From Chloroflexi bacterium HGW-Chloroflexi-2 (lineage in GTDB: Bacteria; Chloroflexota; Anaerolineae; Anaerolineales; Anaerolineaceae), in assembly GCA_002840735.1 (NCBI GenBank), contig PHBY01000001.1, positions 186,001 to 250,000 on the forward strand: a stretch of 64,000 nt of DNA, in the 5' to 3' direction. The notes below the pieces were generated by a model. It did not search any database, was not told where the DNA came from, and saw only the letters and a list, made by a program, of their open reading frames with translations. The position numbers were made by a program, and so were the translations under genes. Positions 25,412-34,689 of this stretch are shown here, one piece after another. How positions within the stretch are numbered: position 1 is the stretch's first letter; each line of letters opens with the position of its first letter.

Positions 25412-26803
25412 TTACACAGATAATAATCTGGATGCGGCTTTGTTATGAGCAGAAATCAAGTTTGGTAAATCAATATTTACTAATTGTTGATCTTTCACTA
25501 CAATTTTTCCATGAACAACATTAAGATCAACATTTCCGGGTTGGCAGAACACGATTGCCGCGATCGGATCATGTAAAGCACCGGCATATTCCAGGCGGTT
25601 CAGATTAATCGCAACGAAATCTGCACAATTACCCACCTCAAGTGTGCCAATATCCTTGCGACCCAGGACGGCTGCTCCACCTTTTGTCGCTAATTCTAAA
25701 GACTGACGAGCTGTGAACAACTTTTCAGCCCCATCACTGGACAGTGAAGCACCCATCAATCCTGCTCGTAATCTGGCTAATAACATTGTCTGGCGAGCTT
25801 CAGCCAACAAATGAGAACCGTCATTACTTGCTGAACCATCAACGCCCAGCCCAACTTTTACACCAGCCATCAAATAATCCAGGATCGGAGCCGCTCCAGA
25901 TCCAAGTCGCATATTAGAGCTGGGACAATGTGCAACCCCACAACCTTCGTGGGCATACACCTGGATTTCTTCCTGATTGATATGAACTGAATGGGCAAAC
26001 CAGACATCATTTCCAACCCAATTCAGTGATTGCATATATCCCAAAGGTCTGTAACCAAATTTCTCGAGACAGAAGACTTCTTCATCCTGGGTTTCTGCTA
26101 GGTGTGTGTGCAATTGCACACCATATTCTCTGGCTAATTTTGCAGATTGGATCATCAACTCGCCTGTTACACTAAAAGGTGAGCAGGGAGCTAACACGAT
26201 TTGAACCATTGATCCTGGTTTGGAATCATGATATCTCTGAATAAGTCTTTGAGAATCTTTTAAAATAAATTCTTCAGTATCCACAACAGTATCCGGAGGC
26301 AAACCACCTTTACTCTCACCCAAACTCATAGAACCACGTGATGCGTGCAGCCGTAATCCTACTTCGGATGCAGCATCGATTTCATCATCGAGTTTTGATC
26401 CGTTTGGAAAAAGATATAAATGATCTGATGCGGTAGTACAGCCTGAGAGTGCTAATTCGGATAGAGCGATCTGCGTGGAAATACGAATGTCATCAGGGGT
26501 CATTTTGGCCCAGATTGGATAGAGTGTCTTTAACCAATTAAATAAATTCACATCCTGAGCTGCAGGTACAGCTCTTGTCAGTGTTTGATAAAAATGATGG
26601 TGCGTGTTGATCAAACCTGGTAGAACGATATGTCCGGTCAAATCCAACACTTCATCTGCAGTTTCTGGTAAATCTTCCGTAGAACCAATCTGCTCGATGA
26701 ATCCATTGCGAGCAAAAAGGCCACCATCACGAATCTCGCGGCGGTGGCCATCCATAGTCACAAGCAAAGTTGCATTCTTTATTAAGATGGTTTCATTTTT
26801 CAT
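25412..26803 (-). CDS. 8-oxoguanine deaminase-like ATZ/TRZ amidohydrolase
   Basis: A 463-residue metal-dependent amidohydrolase. The segment LINTHHHFYQTLTRA and the run LFNWLKTLYPIWA resemble 8-oxoguanine deaminases, which make uric acid from 8-oxoguanine, more than E. coli SsnA. Further ligands are HTHLAE, AHSVHIN and the aspartate in GVDGSASND. The track start at 26866 would put the promoter at 26857-26885 inside the gene. The ATG at 26803 begins MKNETILIKNATLL, as in relatives. It is the first gene of the catabolic operon. SsnA or guanine-deaminase activity remains possible. Confidence 0.85.
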   Translation of the reverse strand: MKNETILIKNATLLVTMDGHRREIRDGGLFARNGFIEQIGSTEDLPETADEVLDLTGHIVLPGLINTHHHFYQTLTRAVPAAQDVNLFNWLKTLYPIWAKMTPDDIRISTQIALSELALSGCTTASDHLYLFPNGSKLDDEIDAASEVGLRLHASRGSMSLGESKGGLPPDTVVDTEEFILKDSQRLIQRYHDSKPGSMVQIVLAPCSPFSVTGELMIQSAKLAREYGVQLHTHLAETQDEEVFCLEKFGYRPLGYMQSLNWVGNDVWFAHSVHINQEEIQVYAHEGCGVAHCPSSNMRLGSGAAPILDYLMAGVKVGLGVDGSASNDGSHLLAEARQTMLLARLRAGLMGASLSSDGAEKLFTARQSLELATKGGAAVLGRKDIGTLEVGNCADFVAINLNRLEYAGALHDPIAAIVFCQPGNVDLNVVHGKIVVKDQQLVNIDLPNLISAHNKAASRLLSV

Positions 26804-26829
26804 TTTCTGAATTCTTTTTTCTCTTGTAT

Positions 26830-26840
26830 TTGTTAGACAA
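26830..26840 (-). promoter_or_regulatory. Second operator-like palindrome downstream of the promoter
   Basis: On the minus strand TTGTCTAACAA matches the TTGTC[A/T]GACAA palindrome with one change. It lies at about +10 to +20 relative to the predicted transcription start, a position suited to repression. Confidence 0.6.
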
Positions 26841-26856
26841 CTACACAACCATCCAG

Positions 26857-26885
26857 AGTTTAGCAAGAATTCAAATAAAAGTCAA
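26857..26885 (-). promoter_or_regulatory. Promoter of the purine-catabolic operon
   Basis: TTGACT (26880-26885) and TAAACT (26857-26862) are separated by exactly 17 nt on the minus strand. The predicted start near 26850 leaves a leader of about 47 nt before the ATG at 26803. Confidence 0.85.
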
Positions 26886-26896
26886 TTGTCAGACAA
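26886..26896 (-). promoter_or_regulatory. Operator TTGTC-A-GACAA abutting the -35 box
   Basis: A perfect 11-bp palindrome directly adjoins the -35 hexamer. On the minus strand the 13-mer TTGTCTGACAATT is identical to the + strand sequence at 14331-14343 before the thrC-like operon. The presumed binder is the GntR/UTRA protein of the same operon. Confidence 0.7.
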
Positions 26897-26906
26897 CATC
26901 AATTTT

Positions 26907-27788
26907 TTATTTTAAATCAGCAATTTCGGCAGCCCTTAATGTATTTTTCATCAGCATGGCAATTGTCATTGGTCCAACACCACCGGGTACTGGGGTAATC
27001 ACACCAGCGACCTCTGAAACTTCATCATAAGCTACATCACCGACCAATTTATAACCTCGTTTTGCAGTCGGATCATCAACTCGATTCACACCAACATCAA
27101 TGACAACTGCGCCTGGTTTTACCCAATCTTTCTTTACCATTTCAGCTCGTCCGACTGCGGCTACCAAAATATCAGCCTGACGGACAACACTCGGTAAATC
27201 TTTGGTTCTTGAGTGGCAAATCGTTACTGTTGCATTTGCTCTTACCAATAACAAAGCCACTGGCATACCAACAATGTTGGACCGTCCAAGAACGACTGCA
27301 TTTTGACCTTCAATCTTTGCAACAACTTGTTCAATCAGATACATTGTTCCGGCTGGAGTACAAGGGATGAAAAGCGGATCACGACCTTTCTGAGCTAATC
27401 TGCCAATATTTAATGGATGAAAACCATCCACATCTTTCTCAATACTGATCATATTCAGTACACGTTCTTCATCCAAACCGGAAGGCAACGGTAGTTGAAC
27501 GAGAATACCATGAACAGTTGGATCATCATTCAATTGCTTTACCAGGTCTTCAACTTCCTGTTGTGTAGCATCCGCTGGTAAAACATGACCAAATGAATTA
27601 ATTCCAGCTTCCTGACAGGCTTTGTGTTTTGATCGCACGTATACCTGTGAAGCAGGATTTTCTCCAACTAAAACAGTTGCCAATCCAGGTACCATTTTTC
27701 CATCAGCAACCCGTTTCTCAACTTGTTCTTTTACTTCCAATCTTACATTTTCCGCGATTGTTTTTCCATCCAATATAGTTGCAGTCAT
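26907..27788 (-). CDS. folD: Bifunctional methylene-THF dehydrogenase / methenyl-THF cyclohydrolase
   Basis: A 293-residue FolD, which interconverts 5,10-methylene-, methenyl- and 10-formyl-tetrahydrofolate in the cytoplasm. Family motifs are YVRSKHKACQEAG (catalytic Lys), VQLPLPSGLDEERVLN, VLGRSNIVGMPVALLL and the C-terminal TPVPGGVGPMTIAML. The track start at 27851 adds 21 unlikely residues. The ATG at 27788 has a strong GGAGG site and starts MTATILDGK, as in most FolD. It stands alone downstream of uvrA with its own promoter. The nearby purine island and the FtcD gene may share its folate pool. Confidence 0.96.
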   Translation of the reverse strand: MTATILDGKTIAENVRLEVKEQVEKRVADGKMVPGLATVLVGENPASQVYVRSKHKACQEAGINSFGHVLPADATQQEVEDLVKQLNDDPTVHGILVQLPLPSGLDEERVLNMISIEKDVDGFHPLNIGRLAQKGRDPLFIPCTPAGTMYLIEQVVAKIEGQNAVVLGRSNIVGMPVALLLVRANATVTICHSRTKDLPSVVRQADILVAAVGRAEMVKKDWVKPGAVVIDVGVNRVDDPTAKRGYKLVGDVAYDEVSEVAGVITPVPGGVGPMTIAMLMKNTLRAAEIADLK

Positions 27789-27854
27789 TCGATTAACCTC
27801 CAAAAAGTTTTTTCCATCTGTAAATTGTATGATCTCAACAAGTCGGGGCAATTA

Positions 27855-27891
27855 GGTGTTTTTGGCGTGCAGCCGCACGTCAAAAAACACC
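27855..27891 (-). promoter_or_regulatory. Long hairpin in the folD 5' leader
   Basis: GGTGTTTTTGGCGTGC and GCACGTCAAAAAACACC pair over about 16 bp with one bulge and one wobble around an AGCC loop. It lies between the predicted folD transcription start and the ribosome-binding site, and no U-tract follows on the minus strand. Its role is unknown. I do not see the conserved core of a tetrahydrofolate riboswitch. Confidence 0.55.
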
Positions 27892-27922
27892 CTGGCCATT
27901 AATTATTGAAATGATAGTGTAA

Positions 27923-27952
27923 ATTATACATAGGAAATATTAAATTAAACAA
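27923..27952 (-). promoter_or_regulatory. Probable folD promoter
   Basis: TTGTTT (27947-27952) and a consensus TATAAT (27923-27928) are 18 nt apart on the minus strand. The -35 box overlaps the base of the uvrA terminator. The leader would be about 130 nt and contain the 27855 hairpin. Confidence 0.6.
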
Positions 27953-27978
27953 TCCAACCTGATATTTTTGGTTGGATT
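27951..27978 (-). terminator. Terminator after uvrA
   Basis: A perfect 9-bp stem, AATCCAACC / GGTTGGATT, with a 10-nt loop lies about 30 nt past the uvrA stop. The minus-strand tail GTTTAATTTAATATTT is moderately T-rich. Confidence 0.65.
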
Positions 27979-28006
27979 GGTAAACTTGAAATTTCAAGAA
28001 TTTTAA

Positions 28007-30919
28007 TTAATCGCAACATGGAACTGGTTTTCCGTCAGGATGATGTTCCCGTAGATATTTTTCAAGGAACATCCCTGTGTAAGAATCGCTGATTTGGCAA
28101 ATCTCCTCTGGCGTCCCACTGGCCAGTAACAAACCACCTCGATCCCCACCTTCAGGACCCAAATCAATGATATGGTCAGCAATTTTGATGATATCGAGAT
28201 TATGTTCAATGATCAATACCGTATTTCCAGCATCGACCAGCCGTTGGAGAACTTCAATCAATTTATGCACATCAGCTGCATGTAAACCGACAGATGGTTC
28301 GTCCAATACGTACATTGTTTTGCCTGTCGATTTTCTGGAGAGTTCTTTGGCCAATTTCACCCGTTGCGCTTCACCCCCGGATAAAGTTGGAGCAGGCTGA
28401 CCAATTCTTACATAACCGAGCCCCACATCGATTAATGTTTGTAATTTATTCACAATCGATGGAAATGCTGCAAATAACTCCAGCCCTCCCTCTACGGTTG
28501 TATCCAGGACATCTGCAATACTTTTACCTTTGAATTTCACCTGTAAAGTCTCTCTGTTGAAGCGTTGTCCATGACAGACATCACAGGGAACATAGACATC
28601 AGGCAGGAATTGCATTTCAATCCTTAATTGTCCCTGACCCTGACAGGCCTCACAACGACCACCATGAACATTGAATGAGAAGCGACCAATCTTGTATCCA
28701 CGCATCTTGCTTTCCGGTAACTCTGCGAATAATTGCCGGACTTCATCAAATAAACTGGTATAAGTTCCAGGATTGGATCGAGGGGTTCTACCGATTGGTG
28801 ATTGATCTATATTAATAATTTTATCGATAAATTCTATGCCTTCAATTCTGTCATACGAACCAGGTTGCGTACGGGCACCCATTATTTCTTTCGCGAGTGC
28901 TTGATAAAGAATATCAACCATTAAAGTTGACTTTCCTGATCCTGACACGCCGGTGATGCAAACCAACTTACCTAATGGAATTTGTACATCCAGATTTTTA
29001 AGATTATTTTCTCGAGCTCCACGAACTGTGATCATTTTTCCATTGCCCTTACGGCGAAACGAAGGTAATGGAACCTGCTTTTTCCCTGACAAATAAGCAC
29101 CCGTAATCGATTTCTTAGATTTTATAATATCTTTTATCGTACCTTCAGCAACAATCTCACCACCATGTTCCCCTGCACCAGGGCCAAGGTCAACAATCCA
29201 ATCCGCAGTGCGAATCGTATCGTCGTCATGTTCCACGACTAACACGGTATTTCCTAAGTCTCTCAGACTCTCAAGGGTATTCAACAAGCGACTGTTATCT
29301 CTGGGATGTAATCCGATGGAAGGTTCGTCCAAAACGTATAAGACCCCCATAAGTCTTGAGCCTATTTGTGTCGCCAGTCGAATTCGTTGCGCTTCACCAC
29401 CGGAAAGTGTGACTGCTGATCTTCCTAATGTCAGGTAATCCAAACCCACATCTACCAGAAAGCCTAAACGAGATTGAATTTCTTTTAAAATTCTGGATGA
29501 AATAATCTGGTCTTTATTTGAAAGTGGAGATTGATCCCCGGATAAATGATTCACCCAATCCAATAATTTCAAAATATGCCAATCTGTTACTTCCAAAATG
29601 TTTTTATTATCAATGGTGATTGCCAACGCTTCTTTTCTTAATCGCGCTCCCTTGCAGGTTGGGCAAGGGCGATCTCCCATCCAACTGCCAATTTTCTCAC
29701 GAATGTAATTGGAATTCGTTTCTTTGAATCTTCTCTGCAGGTTATTAATAATGCCTTCGAAAGGAGCCTGGTAACTGACCGAACGTTCGTTTTTACCGAC
29801 CATATTTATGGTGAACAAATCACCATTGGTTCCATATAAAATAAGTTGCAACTGTTCTGGGGTATAAGATTTAACTGGAACATTTAATTTAATTCCATAA
29901 GCATCAGCCATTGCTTTCAACATAGCCCAATAGTAACCACCTTGATCTTTGGGTTTGGACCATTCCAAAGCAATGATTGCTCCTTGTTCAAGCGTAAGAT
30001 TTTTATCCGGAATCAGTAAATCTGGATCGATCTCCATTTTCGTTCCCAAACCCTGGCAATCCTGACAGGCTCCATGAGGCGTATTAAATGAAAAAGTTCG
30101 TGGTTCTATTTCCGGTATGGTGCTGCCGTGTACCGGACAGGCTAACTGTTCAGAATAATGATGATCTATAGTAGGATCTGTTGTCATATCCTGTATCGTA
30201 ATATGTCCTTCACCAACTTTGAGAGCAGTTTCCACCGAATCGGTCAATCGGGTTAACGCTGATTGTTTGTCTTCCTCAGATTCATAATTTCCTATAACCA
30301 ATCGATCAACAACTGCTTCAATCGTATGAATCTTATAACGATCCATTTTGATATCATCATCCAGATTATAGACAATACCATCCACCCTCACCCGAACGAA
30401 TCCTGCTTTCTGAATTTCATCAAAAACTGCCTGGTATGTTCCTTTGCGACCACGAACAATGGGTGCCAGAATGATCAATCTTGATCCTTCTGGTAACCTC
30501 AAAATTGCATCCACGATTTCCTGGGCACTTTGACGGGAAACCTCTCGCCCACAAACATAGCAATGTGGAACACCTACACGCGCAAACAACAATCTTAAGT
30601 AATCATATGTTTCTGTTACGGTTCCAACCGTGGATCTTGGATTCCGTGAGGTAGCTTTTTGATCGATTGATACAGCCGGCGATAATCCTTCGATTGCATC
30701 TACATCGGGTTTATCCATCTGTCCTAAAAATTGACGTGCATAGGCTGATAAAGACTCCACGTATCTTCTCTGCCCTTCAGCAAAAATCGTGTCAAAAGCT
30801 AATGAACTTTTTCCTGAACCAGATAAACCAGTGATGACAACTAATTTATCTCTAGGGATTTCAACAGTAATATTTTTTAAATTGTGCTCGCGGGCACCTA
30901 CAACACGTATTGAATTCAT
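28007..30919 (-). CDS. uvrA: Excinuclease ABC subunit A
   Basis: A 970-residue damage-recognition ATPase of nucleotide excision repair. It has the N-terminal [16 protein letters not shown]-loop, the first zinc module starting [15 protein letters not shown], and the paired [14 protein letters not shown] and [14 protein letters not shown] zinc segments. ABC signatures [16 protein letters not shown] and [14 protein letters not shown] are present. The track start at 30994 is too early. The ATG at 30919 begins [17 protein letters not shown], as in the family, with AGGTCAGG upstream. It is monocistronic, divergent from the MFS gene. Confidence 0.98.
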   Translation of the reverse strand: MNSIRVVGAREHNLKNITVEIPRDKLVVITGLSGSGKSSLAFDTIFAEGQRRYVESLSAYARQFLGQMDKPDVDAIEGLSPAVSIDQKATSRNPRSTVGTVTETYDYLRLLFARVGVPHCYVCGREVSRQSAQEIVDAILRLPEGSRLIILAPIVRGRKGTYQAVFDEIQKAGFVRVRVDGIVYNLDDDIKMDRYKIHTIEAVVDRLVIGNYESEEDKQSALTRLTDSVETALKVGEGHITIQDMTTDPTIDHHYSEQLACPVHGSTIPEIEPRTFSFNTPHGACQDCQGLGTKMEIDPDLLIPDKNLTLEQGAIIALEWSKPKDQGGYYWAMLKAMADAYGIKLNVPVKSYTPEQLQLILYGTNGDLFTINMVGKNERSVSYQAPFEGIINNLQRRFKETNSNYIREKIGSWMGDRPCPTCKGARLRKEALAITIDNKNILEVTDWHILKLLDWVNHLSGDQSPLSNKDQIISSRILKEIQSRLGFLVDVGLDYLTLGRSAVTLSGGEAQRIRLATQIGSRLMGVLYVLDEPSIGLHPRDNSRLLNTLESLRDLGNTVLVVEHDDDTIRTADWIVDLGPGAGEHGGEIVAEGTIKDIIKSKKSITGAYLSGKKQVPLPSFRRKGNGKMITVRGARENNLKNLDVQIPLGKLVCITGVSGSGKSTLMVDILYQALAKEIMGARTQPGSYDRIEGIEFIDKIINIDQSPIGRTPRSNPGTYTSLFDEVRQLFAELPESKMRGYKIGRFSFNVHGGRCEACQGQGQLRIEMQFLPDVYVPCDVCHGQRFNRETLQVKFKGKSIADVLDTTVEGGLELFAAFPSIVNKLQTLIDVGLGYVRIGQPAPTLSGGEAQRVKLAKELSRKSTGKTMYVLDEPSVGLHAADVHKLIEVLQRLVDAGNTVLIIEHNLDIIKIADHIIDLGPEGGDRGGLLLASGTPEEICQISDSYTGMFLEKYLREHHPDGKPVPCCD

Positions 30920-31100
30920 AAAAAACCTGACCTGACCAGTATTATTGCTATTATTATAGCACAAATGTTTTATTTTAATTGTTTTTACAGCCAACTAATA
31001 ATTATATCAATCATTCAGTAATCTCATTGATAGTGTAAATAGATGGATCCTGCAAAATGAGTTTTACTCCAAACTTAAATTTTTTTCTCATCGAATTTCA

Positions 31101-31130
31101 TTGATGATCGATAGGAATCACTTGTATAAT
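31101..31130 (+). promoter_or_regulatory. Promoter of the MFS transporter gene
   Basis: TTGATG (31101-31106) and TATAAT (31125-31130) are 18 nt apart and lie about 32 nt before the ATG at 31163. An AAGGATG ribosome-binding site follows. Confidence 0.75.
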
Positions 31131-31162
31131 CATTTTTATTTGCTGACATAAGGATGTGAATC

Positions 31163-32464
31163 ATGGATGAAATTGCACACAAACGCGCAATACGGGCCTG
31201 GACCATGTATGATTGGGCGAATTCTACATTTGCCACCACAATTGCAGCTGCTGTTTTACCGGTTTATTACTCAACAGTAGCATCAAAAAATCTTCAACCC
31301 CACGAAGCCACTTCGAACTGGGCTTTCACAACCACGATTGCGTTGGTTTTAGTAGCGCTTTTAGGTCCGATTCTGGGGGCAATGGCTGATTTTTCCGGTG
31401 CTAAAAAACGCTTTATGAGCATTTTTGTTGTTGTCGGTGTGACAGGAACAGCGCTTCTCTATCTGGTAAAGAGTGGGGATTGGTTCATGGCATCCGTATT
31501 TTATATTATTGGGTCCATTGGATTCGCTGGTGCGAATGTTTTCTATGACTCGCTTCTCCCGCATATTGCCCATGAAGATGAAATCGATCAGGTTTCCTCA
31601 CGTGGGTATGCTATGGGATACGCAGGCGGTGGAATTTTACTGGCGGTCAATCTGGTTATGATCATGTTTTCTCCAGATCATCTGACAGAATTAATGACCC
31701 GTTTATCCTTTTTGACTGTATCTATTTGGTGGTTGGTTTTCACCATCCCGCTTTGGAGAAATGTGAAAGAACCTCCACGCCGTATTTTGGCTTCAGAAAA
31801 AGGGTTTAATCCTGTCAAAGCCAGTTTCAGTCGATTGTCTAATACATTCAAAGAAATTAAAAAATATAAAGAATTAACCAAGTTTATCGTCGCATTCTGG
31901 TTGTACAACAATGGTATCGGAACGATTATTTTCATGGCAACCATTTATGGTACCGAACTGGGTTTTTCATCAACGACAACGATTGGCACCCTGTTAATGG
32001 TTCAATTTGTAGCAATTCCTTTCGCATTTCTATTTGGCTGGTTAGCAAAAAAGATTGGAACCAAACGGTCGATTCTCCTCAGTTTATTGATTTATACATT
32101 AATTGCGATCGGAGGATATTTCTTGTATAAAGAGATACATTTCTGGTTATTAGGTTTTGCTGTGGCAACAGTTCAGGGAGGCAGCCAGGCGCTCAGCCGT
32201 TCATTATTTGGACGAATGATGCCAAAATCAAAATCTGCAGAGTTCTACAGCTTTTTCAGTGTCAGCGAGAAAATTGCGGGCACTGTCGGTCCATTATTGT
32301 TTGGCGTGGTCAGCCGCCTGATGGGCGGAAGTCGTTTAAGCATTGTTTCTTTGATTATCTTTTTCTCCCTTGGCGGATTGTTATTATGGCAAGTGAAAGA
32401 AAAAGATGGTATTGCGATTGCAGATGCAGAAGAGAAAATTCTGGTCGCGAATGATGTTATGTAA
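31163..32464 (+). CDS. MFS transporter, UMF1/Atg22 type
   Basis: A 433-residue inner-membrane carrier with 12 predicted helices. The N-terminus RAIRAWTMYDWANSTFATTI and the loop GAMADFSGAKKRFM are typical of the UMF1 family related to fungal Atg22. The conserved SQALSRSLFGRMMPKSKSAEFYSFF segment after TM10 is also present. Members are thought to export amino acids or other small metabolites, but the substrate is not predictable here. It is monocistronic with its own promoter and terminator. Confidence 0.9.
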   Translation: MDEIAHKRAIRAWTMYDWANSTFATTIAAAVLPVYYSTVASKNLQPHEATSNWAFTTTIALVLVALLGPILGAMADFSGAKKRFMSIFVVVGVTGTALLYLVKSGDWFMASVFYIIGSIGFAGANVFYDSLLPHIAHEDEIDQVSSRGYAMGYAGGGILLAVNLVMIMFSPDHLTELMTRLSFLTVSIWWLVFTIPLWRNVKEPPRRILASEKGFNPVKASFSRLSNTFKEIKKYKELTKFIVAFWLYNNGIGTIIFMATIYGTELGFSSTTTIGTLLMVQFVAIPFAFLFGWLAKKIGTKRSILLSLLIYTLIAIGGYFLYKEIHFWLLGFAVATVQGGSQALSRSLFGRMMPKSKSAEFYSFFSVSEKIAGTVGPLLFGVVSRLMGGSRLSIVSLIIFFSLGGLLLWQVKEKDGIAIADAEEKILVANDVM

Positions 32465-32471
32465 AATCTCG

Positions 32472-32502
32472 TCGATGGGAGTTTTTCTCCCATCGAACCT
32501 TT
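32472..32502 (+). terminator. Terminator after the MFS gene
   Basis: A perfect 10-bp stem, TCGATGGGAG / CTCCCATCGA, with a 5-nt loop is followed by ACCTTTTTT. The hairpin lies 8 nt past the stop and faces the convergent epimerase gene. Confidence 0.92.
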
Positions 32503-32503
32503 T

Positions 32504-32908
32504 TTATAAAACTTCGTACAATTCCACCAATACTCCGTTGGTGCTTTTTGGATGGACAAATGCCATCTTTCTGCCAGGCAATTCCAAAGCTATCTCATTA
32601 ATTAATCGTACCCCGTTTTCTTTCAACTGATTGAGCATTTCATCAATATTATCCACTTCAAAACATAGATGATGCATTCCCCCACCTCGTTCCTCAAGAA
32701 ATTTTGCCACACCCGTATCCGGGCTGGTAGGTTTTACCAACTCAACTTCACTATCTCCAACAGGAATAAAAACAACTTCAGATTTTTGACTGGGAACATC
32801 CTCAATATGATCAACCTGAAGTCCCATTGCGTCCCGCCAGAATTTTAGAGATTCCTCCACATCCTTAACGGCTATTGCAATATGATTGATTTTTTTGATT
32901 TTTGCCAT
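32504..32908 (-). CDS. mce: Methylmalonyl-CoA epimerase
   Basis: A 134-residue vicinal-oxygen-chelate protein that interconverts (R)- and (S)-methylmalonyl-CoA. Metal ligands are expected at the first His of INHIAIAVKD, the His in GGGMHHLCFEV, and the Glu in VLVELYEVL. The track start at 32914 is a TTG; the ATG two codons on, MAKIKKINHIA, with AAAGG upstream is the natural start. It follows the mutase gene by 11 nt, the classical pairing of the propionate/succinate route. Confidence 0.95.
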   Translation of the reverse strand: MAKIKKINHIAIAVKDVEESLKFWRDAMGLQVDHIEDVPSQKSEVVFIPVGDSEVELVKPTSPDTGVAKFLEERGGGMHHLCFEVDNIDEMLNQLKENGVRLINEIALELPGRKMAFVHPKSTNGVLVELYEVL

Positions 32909-32919
32909 TTTCAACCTTT

Positions 32920-34569
32920 CTAGATCCAGGTAGGTGGTTGATATTCACCCCATGTTTTTCTTAAGACGCCACAAATTTCCCCCAGGGTTAATTGGTTTTC
33001 CACACATTCAATAATGAGGGGCATCAAATTGTTGTTACCTAGCGATTCTTTTTCGAGTTGAGTTAACAATTCACTCACCTTTGCCTGATCGCGGGAAGAT
33101 TTTAGTTTTGTAAGTTTTGCAATCTGGTTTCTTTCTATTGTGGGATCAACAGATAATCGCTCTAATTCAATCTTCTCATTCACTTCAAAAGCGTTCACAC
33201 CAACGACAAGGTTTTCATTGTTCTCAATAGATTTTTGATATTGATAAGCTGCTTCTTGAATTTCATTCTGTAAATACCCAAGTTCAATTGCCTTTAAAGC
33301 ACCCCCCAAATCATCAATTCTTTCTATGTATTTCTTTGCCTGAGATTCGATTTCATCTGTCAAATACTCGATCAGATAAGAACCAGCCAAAGGATCAATC
33401 GAATCTGCCACACCGGATTCGTATCCAATTACCTGTTGCGTTCTTAATGCAACCCTGACAGACTTTTCTGTAGGTAACCAAAGTGCTTCATCCATACTAT
33501 TGGTATGCAAGGATTGAGTTCCCCCCATGACAGCTGCTAAGGCTTGAATGGCCACCCGCACCACGTTATTTTCAGGCTGCTGGGCAGTTAAAGTAGAACC
33601 TCCTGTTTGCGTATGAAATCTCAACATCCACGATCTTGGGTCTTTTGCCGCAAATCTTTCTTTCATAATCCTTGCCCAGAGACGCCTGGCAGCTCTGAAT
33701 TTTGCAACTTCCTCCAAAAATTGATTGTGAGCTGCAAAGAAGAAAGATAATTGTTGCGAAAATTCATCAATTTCCAGACCTGATTGCAAAGCAGATTCAA
33801 CATAAGCAATAGCATTCGCTAAAGTAAATGCTACTTCCTGGACAGCTGTTGATCCAGCTTCCCGAATATGATAACCCGAAATACTGATGGTGTTCCAACG
33901 TGGAATATTTTCCTTGCAGTACTTAAATATGTCAGTAATTAATCGCATAGATGGTTGAGGTGGGTAAATATATGTTCCTCTGGCAATGAACTCTTTAAGA
34001 ATATCATTCTGGATCGTACCGCGCAGGCGTTTTGGATCAACACCCTGTTTTTTAGCAACTGCAATGTACATTGCCAATAATACAGATGCTGGCGCGTTAA
34101 TTGTCATACTGGTAGATACACGATCTAAAGGAATCTCACGAAATAAAACCTCCATATCATCTATCGATGAAATGGAAACGCCAACTTTTCCCACCTCCCC
34201 GGTTGCGATCGGGTCATCCGCATCATAACCAATTTGTGTTGGTAAATCGAAAGCGACCGATAAACCTGTTTGACCCTGTGCAAGCAAATATCGGTAGCGC
34301 TCATTGGACTCTTCAGCCGTCGCAAAACCTGCATATTGCCTCATCGTCCACAAACGACCTCGATACATCGTTGGTTGTACACCGCGAGTAAAGGGAAATT
34401 CACCAGGAAATCCTATTTGTTCCAAATAATCCGCATCATTTGGCAAGGCTACATTCGGTACTGGAATATTAGAGGTTGTAAAAAATTTTTCTTTTCTTTC
34501 AGGATATTTATTTGTAATAGGATGAAGAACATCCTGCTCCCATTGTTTTTTTCTCGCCTCTAAGTTCAT
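32920..34569 (-). CDS. Methylmalonyl-CoA mutase, catalytic (alpha N-terminal) subunit
   Basis: A 549-residue acyl-CoA mutase TIM-barrel subunit without the C-terminal cobalamin-binding domain, so a separate small B12 subunit must exist elsewhere. Substrate-selecting residues point to methylmalonyl-CoA rather than isobutyryl-CoA. The segment [15 protein letters not shown] has Tyr (Y79) where isobutyryl-CoA mutases have Phe, and [12 protein letters not shown] has Arg (R197) where they have Gln. An AAGAGG ribosome-binding site precedes the ATG. It is followed by mce. Together they link propionyl-CoA to succinyl-CoA. Confidence 0.93.
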   Translation of the reverse strand: MNLEARKKQWEQDVLHPITNKYPERKEKFFTTSNIPVPNVALPNDADYLEQIGFPGEFPFTRGVQPTMYRGRLWTMRQYAGFATAEESNERYRYLLAQGQTGLSVAFDLPTQIGYDADDPIATGEVGKVGVSISSIDDMEVLFREIPLDRVSTSMTINAPASVLLAMYIAVAKKQGVDPKRLRGTIQNDILKEFIARGTYIYPPQPSMRLITDIFKYCKENIPRWNTISISGYHIREAGSTAVQEVAFTLANAIAYVESALQSGLEIDEFSQQLSFFFAAHNQFLEEVAKFRAARRLWARIMKERFAAKDPRSWMLRFHTQTGGSTLTAQQPENNVVRVAIQALAAVMGGTQSLHTNSMDEALWLPTEKSVRVALRTQQVIGYESGVADSIDPLAGSYLIEYLTDEIESQAKKYIERIDDLGGALKAIELGYLQNEIQEAAYQYQKSIENNENLVVGVNAFEVNEKIELERLSVDPTIERNQIAKLTKLKSSRDQAKVSELLTQLEKESLGNNNLMPLIIECVENQLTLGEICGVLRKTWGEYQPPTWI

Positions 34570-34689
34570 AAATACCTCTTGAAAATTTTTAATGTATAAT
34601 CAGTATACTTGATGTTAAATTTATTGTTGAGTGATATTTTGTCCACGAAATCTCGACATAAATCCTTGTAACAAAGAAGCATTCTCATT

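Noticed and set aside
27855-27891. Terminator between uvrA and folD
   Set aside because: No T-run follows it on the minus strand and a better terminator for uvrA lies at 27951-27978.
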